Shown here one piece after another: positions 18,742-31,207 of a DNA stretch of 64,000 nucleotides (the stretch's first letter is position 1; each line of letters starts with the position of its first letter). Origin of the DNA: Acanthochlamys bracteata (Eukaryota; Streptophyta; Magnoliopsida; Pandanales; Velloziaceae); NCBI GenBank assembly GCA_019914995.1, contig CM034137.1, positions 1,612,001 to 1,676,000 on the forward strand, written 5' to 3'. The notes below the pieces were generated by a model. The model made no database searches. It was not told where the DNA came from and was given only the letters and a program-made list of their open reading frames with translations. Both the position numbers and the translations under genes were made by a program.

Positions 18742-21700
18742 TGGAAGTAATAAAAGATTGTAACAGTTGTTGGCGAGTCAATGCGTTGATTGAGTGGGTT
18801 AGGCCTTAATCACACAGGATTAGTTCAATATGATATTGTCTTCACGAGTAATCATTAACTTCTTTGGATAAGATTAAATTAAAAATGAGAAAAATTAATC
18901 AATTAATTTGCTAGTCTCACACTCTCAGAGTCTCACTCTAAGACTAAGAATTCTTATTCTTTTTAACAAGTGTGGAAAATAAGTGGAGTTTTAGTTTTAT
19001 GGAATATTTTAAGCGCTCGTAATTTTAATTTTTTTTTAAAATTTTGAGTTTTGAATAAAATTATTAAAAAAAATTCAAAATTTTATTTTTATATATAAAA
19101 TTTTAATTTTAATTTTTTATTTATATATTTTTAAATATAACTATATTTTTTAATTTTAATATATTTTCAAAACTATTAAATATAAATACTAAATTTCATT
19201 TTAATTTTATTTTTAAAAAAAATTTATTTATTATTTTTTATTTTATAAAACTCAATTATAGACGTATGAAATACGCCATTCCACTGAATAGTATGGTGAT
19301 GAGAATATTAGCGGTCATGGTTTTTTAACTGAAAAGAAAAAAAGAATGAAGAAACTTTTTTGTTAATGGTCTTGTCGACAATGGGAAAGAACTTGATGTA
19401 GTTGTCATAGGCTAGTCGTACCTTGACTAATGAGAGTTTGGACGAAGTTTGGACTTTGGACGAAGCCTGCGGTTTTGATAAAATTATTATATGATGACAA
19501 TGGACATAACTCCAACACTAGTTGATAGAGGATGCTTTTGCCAAAGTGTTTCTTAAAAATAATTTTAATTATATATTTTTTATAAATAAATTAAAAAATA
19601 TAAAACATAATAAAATTTTTATTATTTATTTTATGATTTTTAAATAAAAAGAGTAAAATTTATTTTTAAAAATAAAAATATTTTTTCTTATAAAAAATTC
19701 ATCTTAAAATGCACTCACAAACTTAGAATCAAATTCATCGTTTCGGCCGGTTCAGTGCATGCTTATCTATATTTCAAATTTTAATTTTTTCAGTAAAATT
19801 AGAAAAAAATTTCATTTTAATTTATTTTTATAAAAATTTATTTTAGTAATAATATATTTAAAATTAAAATTATTCTTAAAACATTTTCAATAAATGTTGA
19901 AATAAGTATCAATACTAAATTCACTTTTACTAATCATTTATTAAATAACTTATGTTTTAAAAATTACTTTCAAAAGATGTATTTTGAAGCAAAATAAATA
20001 AGCTCTTATTGGTTAAAAATAAATGTTTGAAGATAAAATTACTTAAAAATAAATTTAAAATAAATTGTGATAATATATGTAAAAATAAATGTAGAAAGTT
20101 ACTTTAGATTATTTATAGTAAAAATTATTTTGCTCAAAACAATTCTTTTCATCAAAAAAATTTACATAATTTTATATATTTGCTTACATAAATTACTTTT
20201 ATAAATTCATTTTTAAAAACTATTTTAAAAGAAAATAATATTTTAGAATACAATTTCTCTTAAATTAGTAAACAATTGCTGAAAATGGATGTCCACTAAA
20301 AGTTGATCGGCCCAAAATTTCAAGTCAGAATTTATCATTTCTAGATTAATTACTGGAAATTTAATGAAGTTAGAATTTTTTTCTTAATGGTTCAAGCAAT
20401 AAATATAGGAGACTTATCTATGGATATTCGTTATTAAAATTATTACGAATTTGTTGGTATGTAAAATTAGTCTTTGCTAATATTTATTGTGACCATTATT
20501 ATATTTGGTAAAATGTTCTAAGAAGTTTTCTTTCTCCTTCCTCTTATCTGCTTTTTTGGCTTAATTCTTGTTGGGCTCCTTCTAAATTCTTCAATTTTGT
20601 CGTTTAATTAGAAATGCTTAGGGAAAAAGATTTAATAAAAAATTTAGTAAAAGTTTTTAGAAATAAGCTTTTAGAAATAAATTATATACGTGTAATTTAT
20701 AAGATATAATTTATTTATTTTAAATTTTAAAAATATATAAATATTATAGACATTTTTAAAAATAACAAACTTATAAAAAGTTAAAACATATAAGAAATGG
20801 CAAATAGCTCTGTATAGTTTTTATAATATTTTAAAATTAATTTAAAAACTTTGAAAATATAAAAAATTTACATAATAAAATTTATTATTACTTATTGTTT
20901 AGAATAAAATAAAAATTAATTTGTTATAAAAAATATTTCTTATAAGTCCTTAAAAGATAACAAATTCCGATCGTTGAAGAAAGAACAGAATAAGACAAAA
21001 TTGAAAGAAAAAGAAAAGAAAGAAGCAAACAAGTTCTTCAGAAAAGTAAAATAAAAATAAAACTAGAGAAATAAGTTGTTCTAAAGAATCTGTCAATCTG
21101 GGTTGGACCAACACGAGTTGGGCCAACAGAAGTTGGGCCCACTGGTGTTGACCTAGTAGAAACAGTTGACAAAAGTCTCTCATATGTATGTTCTATTTAA
21201 CTAAAATTAAATACTAAACTAAAATAAATATTTCATTCCATGAGTTTTGTGAATTGGAAAAGGCCGAGTGAAATTAATATCGGCCCAAAGTTAATTAAGC
21301 ACTCACATTCAATATATCTAGGCCAACTCGGCCCAAACAAATTAGACCAGTTCTTTGAGGACAATAATATCACTCATAGGTTAGAATTAAAAATAAAAAA
21401 TATATATAAAACAAGGACAACAAAAAGCTCGCAATCATCTTTTTATTTTGAAATAAAAAAAAGAAAATTTCCTAGAAGAAAGAGTGATTTATTTTACCAA
21501 AAGAATAAGTAAATAAAGGGCAGAGAGAAAATGGTGTATATACCTTCAATATTGGAAGAACTCCCCGGAAATTTGCTAGTTTTTTCATTCATAATTAATA
21601 TCTACTGTATATTAACTCATACGAATTAACGAAATCATATTTAAAAAATAAATAAAATTTATAGCACCTGAAGTTGCGGTTATCACATAAAATTTTATTT

Positions 21701-21818
21701 TTTTGAACATATTTTTAATATAAAATAGGCAAAATAAATTTTTTCTATCAAATTTATTTTAAAATTTTATTATTAATAGAAAATTATCAAAAATTTATTT
21801 TTATTAAATATTTTAATT
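18742..21818. other. AT-rich intergenic region
   Basis: About 3 kb between the receptor kinase promoter and the tandem duplication. It is mostly AT-rich and includes members of the dispersed AT-rich repeat family (for example about 19000-19270, 19530-19720 and 20620-20960). Open frames at 20950-21183 and 21240-21512 are lysine- or phenylalanine-rich by base composition and carry no motif I recognise. No gene is supported. Confidence 0.5.
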
Positions 21819-22483
21819 TTTAATTTAATTTTTAAATGGTTTTACTTCAAAATAAAGACGCTTTAAGCATTCACGATTGAAGCTATTGTTACTGCAAAGC
21901 GAGAAATTAGAGAAAAAAGTTAAAGATTTTCGGTAATTTAGTTCTCAATATCGAGGTCACTTTTATATATTTTCATTATATATCAAATATAGAAAAATAA
22001 TAAAAGCATATAATTTCGATTTCCTTTTTAATTAGAGCCATTAAAAGAAAATTAACTATTTCCGTATTTTGAGTTCGTTTTAGATAAGCTCAAAATAATG
22101 AGCGTGGGTTAAATTCAACGCTCATTTAAGAAAACCACCGGATTTTTACGATCTAATCTTAATTTTTTTTCTAACACGATAGTGGTAGATTAGTTTGAAA
22201 ATAAATAAGTAGCAAATATTACTTTTCTTAATTATAATAAATTCTTATAAAATAAATTTTAAATTTCAAATATAAATTTTTAATTAATAATAAAAGAAAA
22301 AGAAAGAGTTCTTTTTAATAATAATTATAAATATGAAATTTATTAATTTTAAAATGGCAATTAGGTAATTTAGAGCACAATGCCTCTTCCGTCTGTCTAT
22401 TAAAACCCTGAGACAGAGCGGGAACGCAAACCAAAAAACCAAAAAGAGAAATCATATTTAAAAAGAAAATCTCGCGATCTCCA

Positions 22484-22797
22484 ATGGCGACGATAGATTC
22501 ATCCGCCGCCGGAGATGGTTCCGGCGTTTCCCCACCGGAATTTCCCTGCCAACTCCCTCGACGTCACCGCCGCCGCAGCCCGACAAGGTGTTTGACCTAG
22601 TTTGGTACGACAGTGTACATACATGGCACACAGGGTTAAAGCCAGGCAGCAATCTACACCAATTTTGTTTTCTATAAATGGTTTGAACGTTTTGAAGGGC
22701 CTCTAGTGTCGGATTTGAGGGGGTACAAAAAGTTTAATGAAAAAAAGAATGGGTTGGTGTTGCGGAGGTTTGTTGATTGTAAGAATGTTTGTTGAAA
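22484..22797 (+). pseudogene. Unidentified gene fragment, unit 1
   Basis: The ATG at 22484 sits in a GC-richer context (ATGGCGACGATAGATTCATC) that looks like the start of a real plant gene, preceded by a plausible leader from about 22380. The frame soon ends. Other frames nearby read as protein-like pieces (PDKVFDLVWYDSVHTWHTG and KWFERFEGPLVSDLRG), but they are not joined by any clear splice sites and nothing follows for 1.6 kb. Unit 1 and unit 2 differ by one C in the first 60 bases, so their first frames diverge (SPPEFP in unit 1, SHRNFP in unit 2). I do not recognise the family. It may be a decayed gene, a truncated gene left by the duplication, or a short gene whose introns I cannot place. 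Confidence 0.35.
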
Positions 22798-24485
22798 TTT
22801 TTTTGTTATTAGTATCATGAATGGCTAAGAAATTTATGTTCGTGAATTGGTTATTAGATATCAATGTTTATGTGAAATATTATCTGGTTGAAATCAAATA
22901 TATTTGTCTTGTCTTGGGGCTTATGGAAATCTTTTGATTTGCTTTACCGATTTAATCAAATGCCTAGCTGCAATTTAACTGTGAATGGATTTCGATTCCC
23001 TCCAATGCACTAGCAAAAGGTTGGTTTACTTATAAATCCCATTTCTTAAGTAGACACGAAATCTGCAAAGACCTTCACTTACAATGATCCTCCCTATATT
23101 CCTAGGTGAAGATGTTTTCACAATGGTTCCCTGCCTCATTCTGAGCCTTTGGTATCAAACACAGGTAGAATTCCAAAACCATGTAGGAATTGTGTGCACG
23201 ATACTTGTTGCATGCAGAATATTTCGTTGAACTTATTCCAAAAAAAAAAAAAAAAAAAAAGGAATATCTATTACGCATATAATACGTACCTAGTGGAACT
23301 TGGGACGCATTTCTGCTATTGTATTGCTTGAACGAGTTTATGCTTTCTTTAAATATAAGCCTTATGCATTTGAAGATCCAAAATCTGCACTCATGCTGCA
23401 ACTCTCCAATGATAAGTTGTCTGTCTTTCTTATGCATGTATAATGGAGATTCAGGTTTCTGATGCATTCAAATCTTTGATGCCATTGTAGCTTCAATTCT
23501 GTTAAATTGCATAAAGAAATCCTTTTCCGAGGAGAGTTGTTATTCCTTTTTTTTTTAGGCCGTACGGAGAAAGTTGTTGATCTTGCTTTTACCTACATAT
23601 TAAGTATAAGGGAATTTTTATGACAAAGGTTGTGATGATATTTTAGAAAATCTGTTTAAACTCAGTATACGATATAGATTTAGTTGCTCTTCCTTAGGTA
23701 ATTACCACTATTTCCTAAATTCCATCAAGCATTTATTCTTCCTATTATCTTTGAGGATGTTTTCCTGTTGTTGTTAAAGTAGGTCACGAAAACTTCCATC
23801 TTGCTCGTTGAACAGAACTTTACCTATCATAATTAAGTCATAATTCTGACTAGAGATGTTTGATATGTTTGAATGACTATAGGTGAGACCCTGAGGCTCA
23901 GAGCAAAAAGTGTTCTTAGCTATAGAACAATAACCCTCATGGATCTTATGAATGTGAAGTGATTAGTTTCATACTCAATGAAGGGGGTTCCTCATTGTAA
24001 ATTTCCTGATAATATACAATATTATTTCACCTTGGAAATGGCAAGCTTACTTGAATTTGTTGCTGTTAACAAAGTCTTTAATGCTCTTAGAGGATCTCTA
24101 TGTACTTTGATAAAACTTTCCATTTTCATCAGTCATAGGGCACAGCAGAATTCTTGGAAATACCTGTTGAGTTGCATATTCTGACCAGTTTCATAATTGT
24201 AAGAGCCCTATGGTTAACATGATTTATGAATCCATATGACAGAACTTGCATATTTATTTTGCTATAGATGCAAGAATCATACAAAATCTGATTTGAGTAG
24301 GTCACATACAGACCTGTCAAGATGCTAGATAGACCTTTACACCTTGAAGCTAAGCTCCTACTGGCCTTTTCTTTGATGATGATTACCCTTAGAACTACAA
24401 TCACCACTTACAAAGAAGAGAGCAAGTCAAGACAACAATGGTAGCCCTATTATCAACTTCGCCCTAATTTCACCCATATTGCTCT
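22798..24485. other. Spacer downstream of the permease gene, unit 1
   Basis: No gene is supported. The stretch contains a run of about twenty A at 23241-23260, which is longer in unit 2. The frame at 23102-23467 on minus crosses this run and is not convincing. The part next to 24486 is probably the 3' untranslated region of the permease gene. Confidence 0.45.
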
Positions 24486-27400
24486 TTATGTTCTCGAGTG
24501 AAAGGGGACATAATGATGAAGATCTTGGATCACTCCTTGAATGGAACCGCATGCTGCAGCTAGAGAAACAAGAAAGCAGAGGAAGCTCAAGATTTGAAGT
24601 GCGATCCATTTTGTACTGAATCTTGTGATGTTCCTTTGGGCTATGTACATTGAAACGGGAAAATACACAGTGAGGGGCCAGAAGCCCAGAGCTCCCAAAA
24701 ATGAGAGCACGGCATTGAAAAAAAGGGCATGATAATAGCCAGTAGAGTGCAAATTATTACTTAACGCAGTCCTCCAAATCAATCGAAAGATGTTAACGTT
24801 AAATTGGAAACTCTTAATAGATAGTACGGGATGCTCTTTTGTCAAAATCTTTGAGTGTGGATACCTTTGGACGGTGAAGTTCTCGACTGCAGCAAAAAGT
24901 GGTTGGGCAAAAACCTGAGGTACAAATTACTAGTTAGATGTTTTTGGCACTCTCAATGGACATACATGAAGCATTTAAAATTTGCTACAGCTATTTAAGT
25001 GCATATCCTTGTGTGTGTGTCAATACATATCAAAATGTCAAGAAAACAAAATGAGACAACCATTTTGCATCATCAATACTGGAAGTTATACTTTAGCTTG
25101 CAGTTGTGGTAGATATACATAAGGACGTTTACTGCTTGTGATTGAAATTTATGGACTTATATAGATGTTCTCTTTTAATTTTTTTGGCTTGCAGTATACA
25201 CAAGGAATTAGTGATATGCTTGTTCCAGAGTGGTATGCTATTTCCTTTCTTGCTGCTAGAGAACATGGAAAAGTTTAGCGCATTGGTTAAAGCAAGCTTT
25301 ATGAATCTAATTTCTTGTGCAGACATGTTCAAAGTAATTTCCAGAGAAAAACAAAATTTTGTAAGGACCTGTATAGTGAGTAATAAAACAATAAATTTAA
25401 GGAATTGGTAATACTTTCCAGTCTTCAAACGAAATCCAGTTATTATTGAGTGTTGTGTTGCAATGGCTTATGTTATATGTAGATTCATAGTTGCTAATTG
25501 TTATAATTTATCTCCTCACAAGGACTATGTGAATTCATTTGATGAATGTGCATAAAGATTTATTCTGAGAAAACATGGCTGACATGATTCTATGATGTAG
25601 GTTTCAAGATTTCAAATGCTGATTGAATGTAGGAGTACCTGGAAAGCACCAACTAGATGCACCACAATGCAGACATTTGCAAGATCAACCAACCAATAAG
25701 GTTCATAGAATCCAAATCCAGTCAAGATGTTTCCTGGTGCAGAGTTCCCAAATGCAGCATATCCAAGGCAGCCACATAGAAGATAGAATGTCGTGGTGGT
25801 TGATACACCAATCAGACTGGCCTTCTTCATTGACTTATTTTCTGCTGGTGGTGATCTCAATGTGTCCTATGGTTTGTAGGGATATCAAGCTTCTATTATA
25901 TATTTAACAACTGATACTTCAACGATTTATGAATTGGTGTCCCAGTTTACCTGAATCTCAACCAGAACTTGGGAGTAAGTGTAGGCAAATGCAATATCAC
26001 CAAGCGCCTGGAATGCATTCCATATCTTTCCAGCTGCATCTACGTCGACCCCGACTCTAGTTCCAGTAATGGATGTTTCTCCACCATTTCCTGATCAGAT
26101 GTCAAAGTATTCATTTTGTTAAAAGAGTCAAGAAAAATAGTTTCATTTTTCTGCTACAGGGGAGCAGGTTATACCTGAGACTAATCTAGCAATTGGAAGA
26201 CCAACTGCAATGAAGGAGTATGTAAACGACATGATTGCAGCTACAGTGGAAAGCCACCAAAGCTTGTGGAAGTTTGGAACCTGAGAGAAGAAAATCTGCA
26301 CGATACCAAAACCAATCATATATGAGCTTGTTGAAACTCTGCAGTCAGCATGGTGGCCATTCTTGTGGAAACAGTTTGACTTGCTAATAGCCCTGTGTTC
26401 AAAATGCGGAGGTATAAGAATCCTTGATTTGTTATCTTACTGCTATTTTCAATTGCTCTTTGCATATTTCTGTTATAAATGAATGAAATTTTAGATGTGA
26501 GTTGAGATCCAAGAGCTTACGCTGCACTGATGGAAGCGGTAATTGTGTAGCCGATGGTTATTCCAAAAAGGTTGGCATATTGACAGAGACCGCATACCAG
26601 GTACTGCATTCCACCTGTACATGATTGGTTGTCACAGAAGATGATTACATCCACCATATCTAAAAAATACGAGCAATGACATAGTAAAAGTGGAGATGGG
26701 AAGCCAGTGAAGCACCTAAATTGGATTTAACTGCTTGTATGTATGTGGAATTTCTTTTCCCATTGATTGGATCAGGGGTCCTGTAGCAATCCGCAAGCAG
26801 GCTGCATGTGTAGAGTGTGATCAGTGCAAACACAATGAGAACTGCTGGTCCAGCAATCCAGCCAAGCTGAGCAATTGCCCATCCTAAGGATAGCACACCG
26901 GAGCCAATGACTGCTGTTATGATGTGTGCACTAGCCGTCCACACAGTTCCTGTCCATCAATCATTTCGGTAAGACAAAGTAAACTAAATTAGCCACAAAG
27001 TCTACGATTTTGCATAGTCATTGTATTATACTGCAATTTTATGGTGCTGTTTGACTTTTTTGCTTACATGCTGAATTCAATAACTCTTTCATAAATACCG
27101 AACTGACTGGTCATAAATACCAAATGGTCTACTTGGGACATTTTTTGATATTCAGGAGTACGTAATCTGTTGCCAAGGTGTTAGTAATTCAGAAGGTTGT
27201 CTGAATGCATTCAAGTATATTAGTTGTAGTAATGATTTTGTAGCTGATAAAGTAATTGCGTAGAGATTTTCAACCAGCTAAAATTTTGAGTGATGGTAGT
27301 GTAGCTTGCCTTAAACCTACTGCAGATGGGAGGAATTTGAATCATGTCGGGATACTTTACTGCTGACCTGAAACTTGAGAACAAATTACGACAGTTGCAA

Positions 27401-28875
27401 CATCTTACATGGTATTTATTTGTGCAGGTGCTGCTTGTTCAGTGTCTCTATTGCCCTATACCTCAAGTCAGTTAATATTTTTCGCTTGTTAACAATTCAT
27501 GAACAAAGTTTCCCTACAACAGGTAGTGAATCGTTCCAACTTTTTTGCCATGAATTTTATATTATATATGTATCATGCACCTACGTAGAGTTGGCATATT
27601 ATGTATGTTGTGTTTGAAATCTAGCTCGACCGATTCTACACGTGCCGATTTATTTTCAAAATATACACATAATTTCTATATATTCGAATCTAGGCTAGTG
27701 TTGCAAAATTCTGGCCAAACAAGTTATTTGCCTGAGAGTTGAAATTTTCTTTTAAAACTTGAGTGACTTATTAACTTATTATTATTATTATTATTATTAT
27801 TATTTGATAAGAGAGCTCAACTTCAAACTAGAGTTGGTGTTCTTGAATTTGATACTATATATATGGTTTACGAAATAGGCATTTCTGCACTTGTCACTGA
27901 CTATAGAACTAATAAAACGTCCACAATAATTCAAGTGAAAGATATTCTGTGAAAACAATAACAACAAAAACCAACAAGAATAACAGAGAACTAAAATTCA
28001 CAAATAAATATTATTTTGTGGAGAAAATAATAAAAGCAAATAAGAAGAACAAGAAAAATTGTAGACAATCTCTGGAAAAAGAAAGAACACCGTTCCACTC
28101 AATTCAACACGTTATCACGGCACCGGGCACCAAGACATTCTTATTAAGTCCATCAGGAGTCCCACACTAATTACACGTGTCAACATCTCCATTAACCATC
28201 CATGTAAATATAGCCACGTGTCATGTAATGATACAATGGACATATCTGTACGAAGGTGAAGTTATTGCTTTGGTGTTCTATCCCAATCTTAAAACAAAAC
28301 TATTTGTTGTCTCACTCTGCTGTTTAGCCTCCAACACAAACAGCGAACATACCACTTTTAATTATTTTCTTTTACATATTAATTACCTTTATTTATAAAT
28401 AACAGTCTGAATTTTGATTGGACTTGGTAATTCTGAATCTGAAAAAAGAAAAGAATAAATTTAAAGCTAAAATTCCTGATGTTTATTAGAGTTAAGATTA
28501 GATTTATCTAAAGATGGTGTTCCTATAATCTCTCTCCTGATAGCAATTTCCATAGAAATAGGAATTGAACTAACTCTTAGATGCATACAGCGACCACCAT
28601 TACTAATTAATATGATCATAACAAGCTGGGTTTCATGATCAGGTTCTGAAACTTTCTGAAAGCCTGAGAGAGAAGTTACCAATAACAAGATCATCAAGGA
28701 AAATAAATAGCAATCAAACATATATAGAATGAAATATAAAAAGATTTGAAGTACTAGGACATGAACCTGTTCTTTCAATCTGGTCATCATCAACCAACTG
28801 ATTAAGTTGGTTTTTCTCGATGTCCAACGTCGAGGAGCTGTTGTTTTTGTTCAGTGCTCCATTCTTCATCGCCAT
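24486..28875 (-). CDS. Amino acid permease (AAP6/AAP8-like), copy 1
   Basis: A proton-coupled amino acid importer of the plasma membrane (AAAP family, Aa_trans domain). Seven exons: 28875-28767, 26949-26716, 26614-26521, 26392-26175, 26090-25951, 25866-25639 and 24914-24486. They give 483 residues in one frame, the normal AAP length. Visible family motifs: TVWTASAHIITAVIGSGVLS at the first helix, GWIAGPAVLI, QALGDIAFAY, LCGCLGYAAFGN, LTGFGFYEPYWL and GALGFWPLTVYFPV. The VGVDV block in exon 5 places it nearer AAP6/AAP8 than AAP3. In the last exon two small insertions, one and two bases against copy 2, shift the frame over about 17 residues and then restore it, so the helix after LIWRTA reads LSNNLHSTGYYHALF instead of the hydrophobic FVIICTLLAIIMPF. 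This would spoil a membrane helix and may be a sequencing error. Intron 1 is 1.8 kb. Confidence 0.88.
27778..27803 (+). repeat. ATT trinucleotide microsatellite, unit 1
   Basis: About eight ATT units within intron 1 of permease copy 1. The matching tract in unit 2 (about 36185-36214) is longer and differently started, so it is a ready length marker between the two units. Confidence 0.85.
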
Positions 28876-29048
28876 CTCTTCTCCGTGCCCCATCTCTCTC
28901 TCTCTCCTCTCTCTGTATGTAGAAAGAGAAAACTCTATCTAGCTATATCTCTATTTATTTGTCTCTATAGAAAACTGTTTCAGAGCTAGAGTTATTATTC
29001 TCTCTATCGTGTGTTGTTGTGAGCAATGAAGGCCGCATACGGCGCTAG

Positions 29049-29056
29049 TATTTATA
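29049..29056 (-). promoter_or_regulatory. TATA box of permease copy 1
   Basis: TATAAATA on the minus strand, about 175 bases upstream of the start codon. The leader in between contains a CT/GA-rich run (about 28893-28917), common in plant 5' leaders. Confidence 0.5.
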
Positions 29057-30227
29057 ACACTCTCTAGAGAGCTATGGGGTGAATTTAAATGAAAATCCAC
29101 AAAAGGTTTTGCACTGAATGGGGAGAGACAGAGAGGGCAGGCAGTTAATTAGCTATTCATATCACAATCAAGTTACATTTATATCTACATATGTATGGTC
29201 AACAGACTCCCGTCAAATTATAACCTAATTTCAGGGTTTTAATTTAATGCTCGAATCTTTCTACTTTTCTATTTTTAACCAAACCTTTTATGCAGTTCCT
29301 CAAAGTTATACACTGTCGAGAAAATAAATCCCTCATTTTAAGGGTACTTTACTTTTTAGTTGCCATGTATGACTTCTATCGAAACTATTTTGTCGCGGTA
29401 CAAATTGATAATTATGCACGGTGTTAGACATAATGAAAGTAGCTTTAGGATCGATCGAGATCGCTTAAGATAAATTTTTTTTGTGAAAGAATATTGTTTT
29501 GAATAATTTGAGAAAGAAATTTGTCAATATATATTATAATTATTATAAAGTGATTATTAAAAAATAAATTGTGAGAATAAATTTGTGAAAAAGTATATAA
29601 GTAACTTTATTTGGTAAAAAAGTTATTTTTAGATATAAACATGTCTTAAACGTTTACTCGTAACGAGCATGATTAGGACATGTTTTATTCATTTATAAGT
29701 GATTAAAATTAAAATATAAAAACTAAAATAAATATGAGAAAAGAAACAGTTGTTACATTTGAGGGAAAAAGAGGGAGGAAAGAGAGAGAGTGTGAAGAAA
29801 ATTATTGAGAGTTAAAACATTTGCATGCGTGAAATCGGAGGCGTTCCATTCCATGGAAACATTAAATTACCCTGCCACTTTTTCTTTTCTTCTTTTAATT
29901 TTTGGATATCTTAATAAAAAAGGATATACATCACAAACGAGTCAATATAGGTTGACTCATCATTGAAAGTTTTACATATGTCCCACAACTTATATTTATA
30001 TAAGGGTGAGCTTTGCTTCACTATAAATTTATTTTTAACTTTAAAAATTAACACAATTTTTTAAATTTTTTTAAAATTTTTAAAAAGTATAAATAAAATA
30101 TAAATTATAAAATAATTATATATATAATTTTATTATTTTAAATATTTATAAAATAATATATTTAAACTTTTTTAAAAAAATTTTTTAATAAACACTTTCA
30201 AATATCTCGAATATTTGTTCTATAATC
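29057..30227. other. Upstream region of permease copy 1 to the unit junction
   Basis: Promoter-side sequence followed by an AT-rich stretch, with an AT-rich repeat family copy at about 30000-30210. The unit ends at 30227. No gene is supported. Confidence 0.5.
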
Positions 30228-30894
30228 TTTAATTTAATTTTTAAATGGTTTTACTTCAAAATAAAGACGCTTTAAGCATTCACGATTGAAGCTATTGTTA
30301 CTGCAAAGCGAGAAATTAGAGAAAAAAGTTAAAGATTTTCGGTAATTTAGTTCTCAATATCGAGGTCACTTTTATATATTTTCATTATATATCAAATATA
30401 GAAAAATAATAAAAGCATATAATTTCGATTTCCTTTTTAATTAGAGCCATTAAAAGAAAATTAACTATTTCCGTATTTTGAGTTCGTTTTAGATAAGCTC
30501 AAAATAATGAGCGTGGGTTAAATTCAACGCTCATTTAAGAAAACCACCGGATTTTTTTACGATCTAATCTTAATTTTTTTTCTAACACGATAGTGGTAGA
30601 TTAGTTTGAAAATAAATAAGTAGCAAATATTACTTTTCTTAATTATAATAAATTCTTATAAAATAAATTTTAAATTTCAAATATAAATTTTTAATTAATA
30701 ATAAAAGAAAAAGAAAGAGTTCTTTTTAATAATAATTATAAATATGAAATTTATTAATTTTAAAATGGCAATTAGGTAATTTAGAGCACAATGCCTCTTC
30801 CGTCTGTCTATTAAAACCCTGAGACAGAGCGGGAACGCAAACCAAAAACCAAAAAAGAGAAATCATATTTAAAAGAAAATCTCGCGATCTCCAA

Positions 30895-31207
30895 TGGCGA
30901 CGATAGATTCATCCGCCGCCGGAGATGGTTCCGGCGTTTCCCACCGGAATTTCCCTGCCAACTCCCTCGACGTCACCGCCGCCGCAGCCCGACAAGGTGT
31001 TTGACCTAGTTTGGTACGACAGTGTACATACATGGCACACAGGGTTAAAGCCAGGCAGCAATCTACACCAATTTTGTTTTCTATAAATGGTTTGAACGTT
31101 TTGAAGGGCCTCTAGTGTCGGATTTGAGGGGGTACAAAAAGTTTAATGAAAAAAAGAATGGGTTGGTGTTGCGGAGGTTTGTTGATTGTAAGAATGTTTG
31201 TTGAAAT
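30895..31207 (+). pseudogene. Unidentified gene fragment, unit 2
   Basis: Counterpart of the fragment at 22484. Here the first frame reads MATIDSSAAGDGSGV then SHRNFPANSLDVTAAAARQGV and stops, 36 residues. It lacks one C found in unit 1, which shifts the frame. The rest of the region is the same as in unit 1. Family not recognised. Confidence 0.35.

Larger units (their letters stand above)
21819..30227 (+). repeat. Tandem duplication, unit 1 (8409 bp)
   Basis: First copy of a direct head-to-tail duplication. It begins inside an AT-rich stretch (TTTAATTTAATTT) and ends at CTATAATC, where the second unit starts at once. It holds an unidentified gene fragment on plus (from 22484), a full amino acid permease gene on minus and its promoter. 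By eye the two units agree at about 99 of 100 bases, with most differences being one- or few-base indels in homopolymers and short repeats. Confidence 0.95.

Noticed and set aside
20950-21512. Two open frames before the tandem duplication
   Set aside because: The residue make-up follows from AT-rich or T-rich DNA, and no splice or start context supports a gene.
23102-23467. 121-residue minus-strand frame, repeated in unit 2
   Set aside because: It reads through a long A/T run (a phenylalanine run) that varies in length between the two units, so the frame is not kept.
27778-27803. ATT run considered as a transposon end or signal
   Set aside because: It is a plain microsatellite that varies between the two duplicated units.
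28467-28793. 108-residue minus-strand frame next to permease exon 1 (and 36870-37196)
   Set aside because: It covers the end of exon 1 in another frame and continues into intron 1; the permease reading explains the exon.
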